Part shown: in pieces, positions 5,631 to 6,105 of the stretch
How positions within the stretch are numbered: position 1 is the stretch's first letter
How the letters are laid out: each line of letters opens with the position of its first letter
Source: Deltaproteobacteria bacterium
GTDB lineage: Bacteria; Desulfobacterota; Desulfobacteria; C00003060; C00003106
Assembly: GCA_019314005.1 (NCBI GenBank)
Contig: JAFDAE010000139.1
Coordinates: forward strand, 1-6,105
Direction: 5' to 3'
DNA length: 6,105 bases
The notes under the pieces: model-generated
Databases searched by the model: none
The model's input: only the letters and a program-made list of their open reading frames with translations
Told to the model about the DNA's origin: nothing
Translations under genes and position numbers: made by a program

Positions 5631-5682
5631 AAAAAAGCCACGAACGTGGAGTCTTTTTCTAAAGACAAACAACCTTCGTGGC
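5631..5682 (-). terminator. Intrinsic terminator reading leftward
   Basis: On the minus strand GCCACGAA (5682-5675) pairs with TTCGTGGC (5644-5637), which is followed immediately by six U (5636-5631). The enclosed segment has its own 6-bp hairpin GTCTTT/AAAGAC (5651-5656, 5661-5666). A competing shorter hairpin, CCACG-AA-CGTGG (5638-5649), also abuts the U-run. It would end transcripts from the small gene at 5846-6055, or from a small RNA in between, and so insulate exbB from upstream promoters. Confidence 0.7.
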
Positions 5683-5795
5683 GTAATTTAGCCTGTATCT
5701 GCGGCTTAGTAAGTGTTTATTACTTTCTAAAAGTGTGCCCATTCATCGGGGACCAAACGATCCTGCAAGATCGAAGTTATTTATCAAATAATAAA
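5631..5795 (-). ncRNA. Candidate small RNA or structured 3' UTR
   Basis: About 160 nt without a gene lies between the stop of the 69-aa gene and the terminator. Reading leftward there is a perfect -35 TTGACA (5827-5822), a 17-bp spacer and a poor -10 TAAGGT (5804-5799). These are followed by a chain of stems at 5758-5773 (CGATCCTGCAAGATCG), 5735-5753 (GTGCCC/GGGGAC), 5708-5724 (AGTAA/TTACT), then the terminator. I do not recognise an RNA family. It may be only the 3' UTR of the small gene. The weak -10 keeps confidence low. Confidence 0.25.
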
Positions 5796-5845
5796 TATAC
5801 CTTAGAGGAACAAAACTGGGCTGTCAATAGAAAATCGATAGTCTC

Positions 5846-6055
5846 TTACGTTCCGTTCAAATACTCCCTAACAAATTCATATACATGCCTGAAAGGATCT
5901 TCCTTTTCACGACCGAGGAGTTCTTTCATAACGTACCACTGATCCGTCGATCGTGCGAAACCAAAAGGAGAACCTCCTGCAAGAGAGCGTAAGGCAACCG
6001 TTTGAAATTTTAACATCTCCGCCAGTATATTGCTTCTCAAACGATCTCCGTTCAT
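5846..6055 (-). CDS. Small hypothetical protein, 69 aa
   Basis: This small gene encodes a soluble-looking 69-residue protein (MNGDRLRSNILAEMLKFQ ... FVREYLNGT) with a helical first third, a Gly/Ser/Phe-rich middle (GGSPFGFAR) and an aromatic C-terminal helix (FRHVYEFVREYL). No signal peptide, membrane segment or Cys pattern is seen, and I do not recognise the family. The ATG at 6055 has a strong Shine-Dalgarno, AAGGAGG, five bases upstream, the best in the window. The same frame remains open upstream to the window edge (reading ...ADEQQVTKEDK before the Met), so an internal start within a longer gene cannot be ruled out. In another frame a TAA lies four bases before that Shine-Dalgarno, as if an upstream gene ended there. 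It is probably transcribed leftward to the terminator at 5631-5682. Confidence 0.6.
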   Translation of the reverse strand: MNGDRLRSNILAEMLKFQTVALRSLAGGSPFGFARSTDQWYVMKELLGREKEDPFRHVYEFVREYLNGT

Positions 6056-6105
6056 TTTGTCCTCCTTGGTTACTTGTTGTTCATCGGCAAATAGGCAATT
6101 GGCGA

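Noticed and set aside
5646..5942. Plus-strand ORF of 98 codons overlapping the terminator and the small minus-strand gene
   Set aside because: It begins inside the terminator hairpin and runs antisense over the 69-aa gene. It has no Shine-Dalgarno and the residue composition of noncoding DNA.

Overview
The window looks like a piece of a Gram-negative chromosome of moderate GC (mid-40s percent by eye). It is most plausibly from an anaerobic deltaproteobacterium (Desulfobacterota/Syntrophobacter-like). The pointers are an outer-membrane energising system (ExbB, ExbD, TonB), a PilZ-type fragment, degenerate 'aatccgaa' AT-rich intergenic repeats that I associate with such genomes, and a 357-residue protein resembling a conserved deltaproteobacterial family of unknown function. 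The organism assignment is inference.

Left part (1-2300). A minus-strand PilZ-like ORF (201-413) keeps only the second half of the domain and is probably a remnant. A roughly 250-bp intergenic region follows. It carries two operator-like 17-bp sites in inverted orientation and a promoter (TTGACT-17-TATTCT) overlapped by two more palindromes. This promoter faces a plus-strand gene for a 357-aa soluble protein of unknown function (668-1741). A second intergenic region (1742-2025) has two promoter-like sites and a hairpin, and leads into a small Cys-rich, probably metal-binding protein (2026-2295).

Central part (2343-5412). A minus-strand cluster reads exbB - exbD - tonB - TPR gene, right to left. 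exbB and exbD overlap by 11 nt, and tonB and the TPR gene overlap by 4 nt (GTGA). exbD and tonB are separated by about 300 nt full of inverted CGAA-type repeats, so tonB-TPR may have its own promoter. ExbB/ExbD form the proton-driven inner-membrane motor, TonB transmits energy to outer-membrane receptors, and the exported TPR protein is probably a periplasmic accessory. The order matches the Vibrio TonB2-type arrangement exbB2-exbD2-tonB2-TPR, but without ttpC. No TonB-dependent receptor lies in the window.

Right part (5413-6105). Directly upstream of exbB is a gene-free 189-bp element. It has long imperfect terminal inverted repeats, an internal 21-bp perfect inverted repeat and flanking 9-bp direct repeats (CCTGTAAAC), and looks like a MITE inserted at the exbB ribosome-binding site. 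Beyond it are a minus-strand intrinsic terminator, a structured stretch that may be a 3' UTR or small RNA, and a small minus-strand gene (69 aa) of unknown function with a strong Shine-Dalgarno.

The most notable items are the MITE-like element that separates exbB from any upstream promoter, the repeat-filled exbD-tonB gap, and the palindrome-dense promoter of the 357-aa gene.
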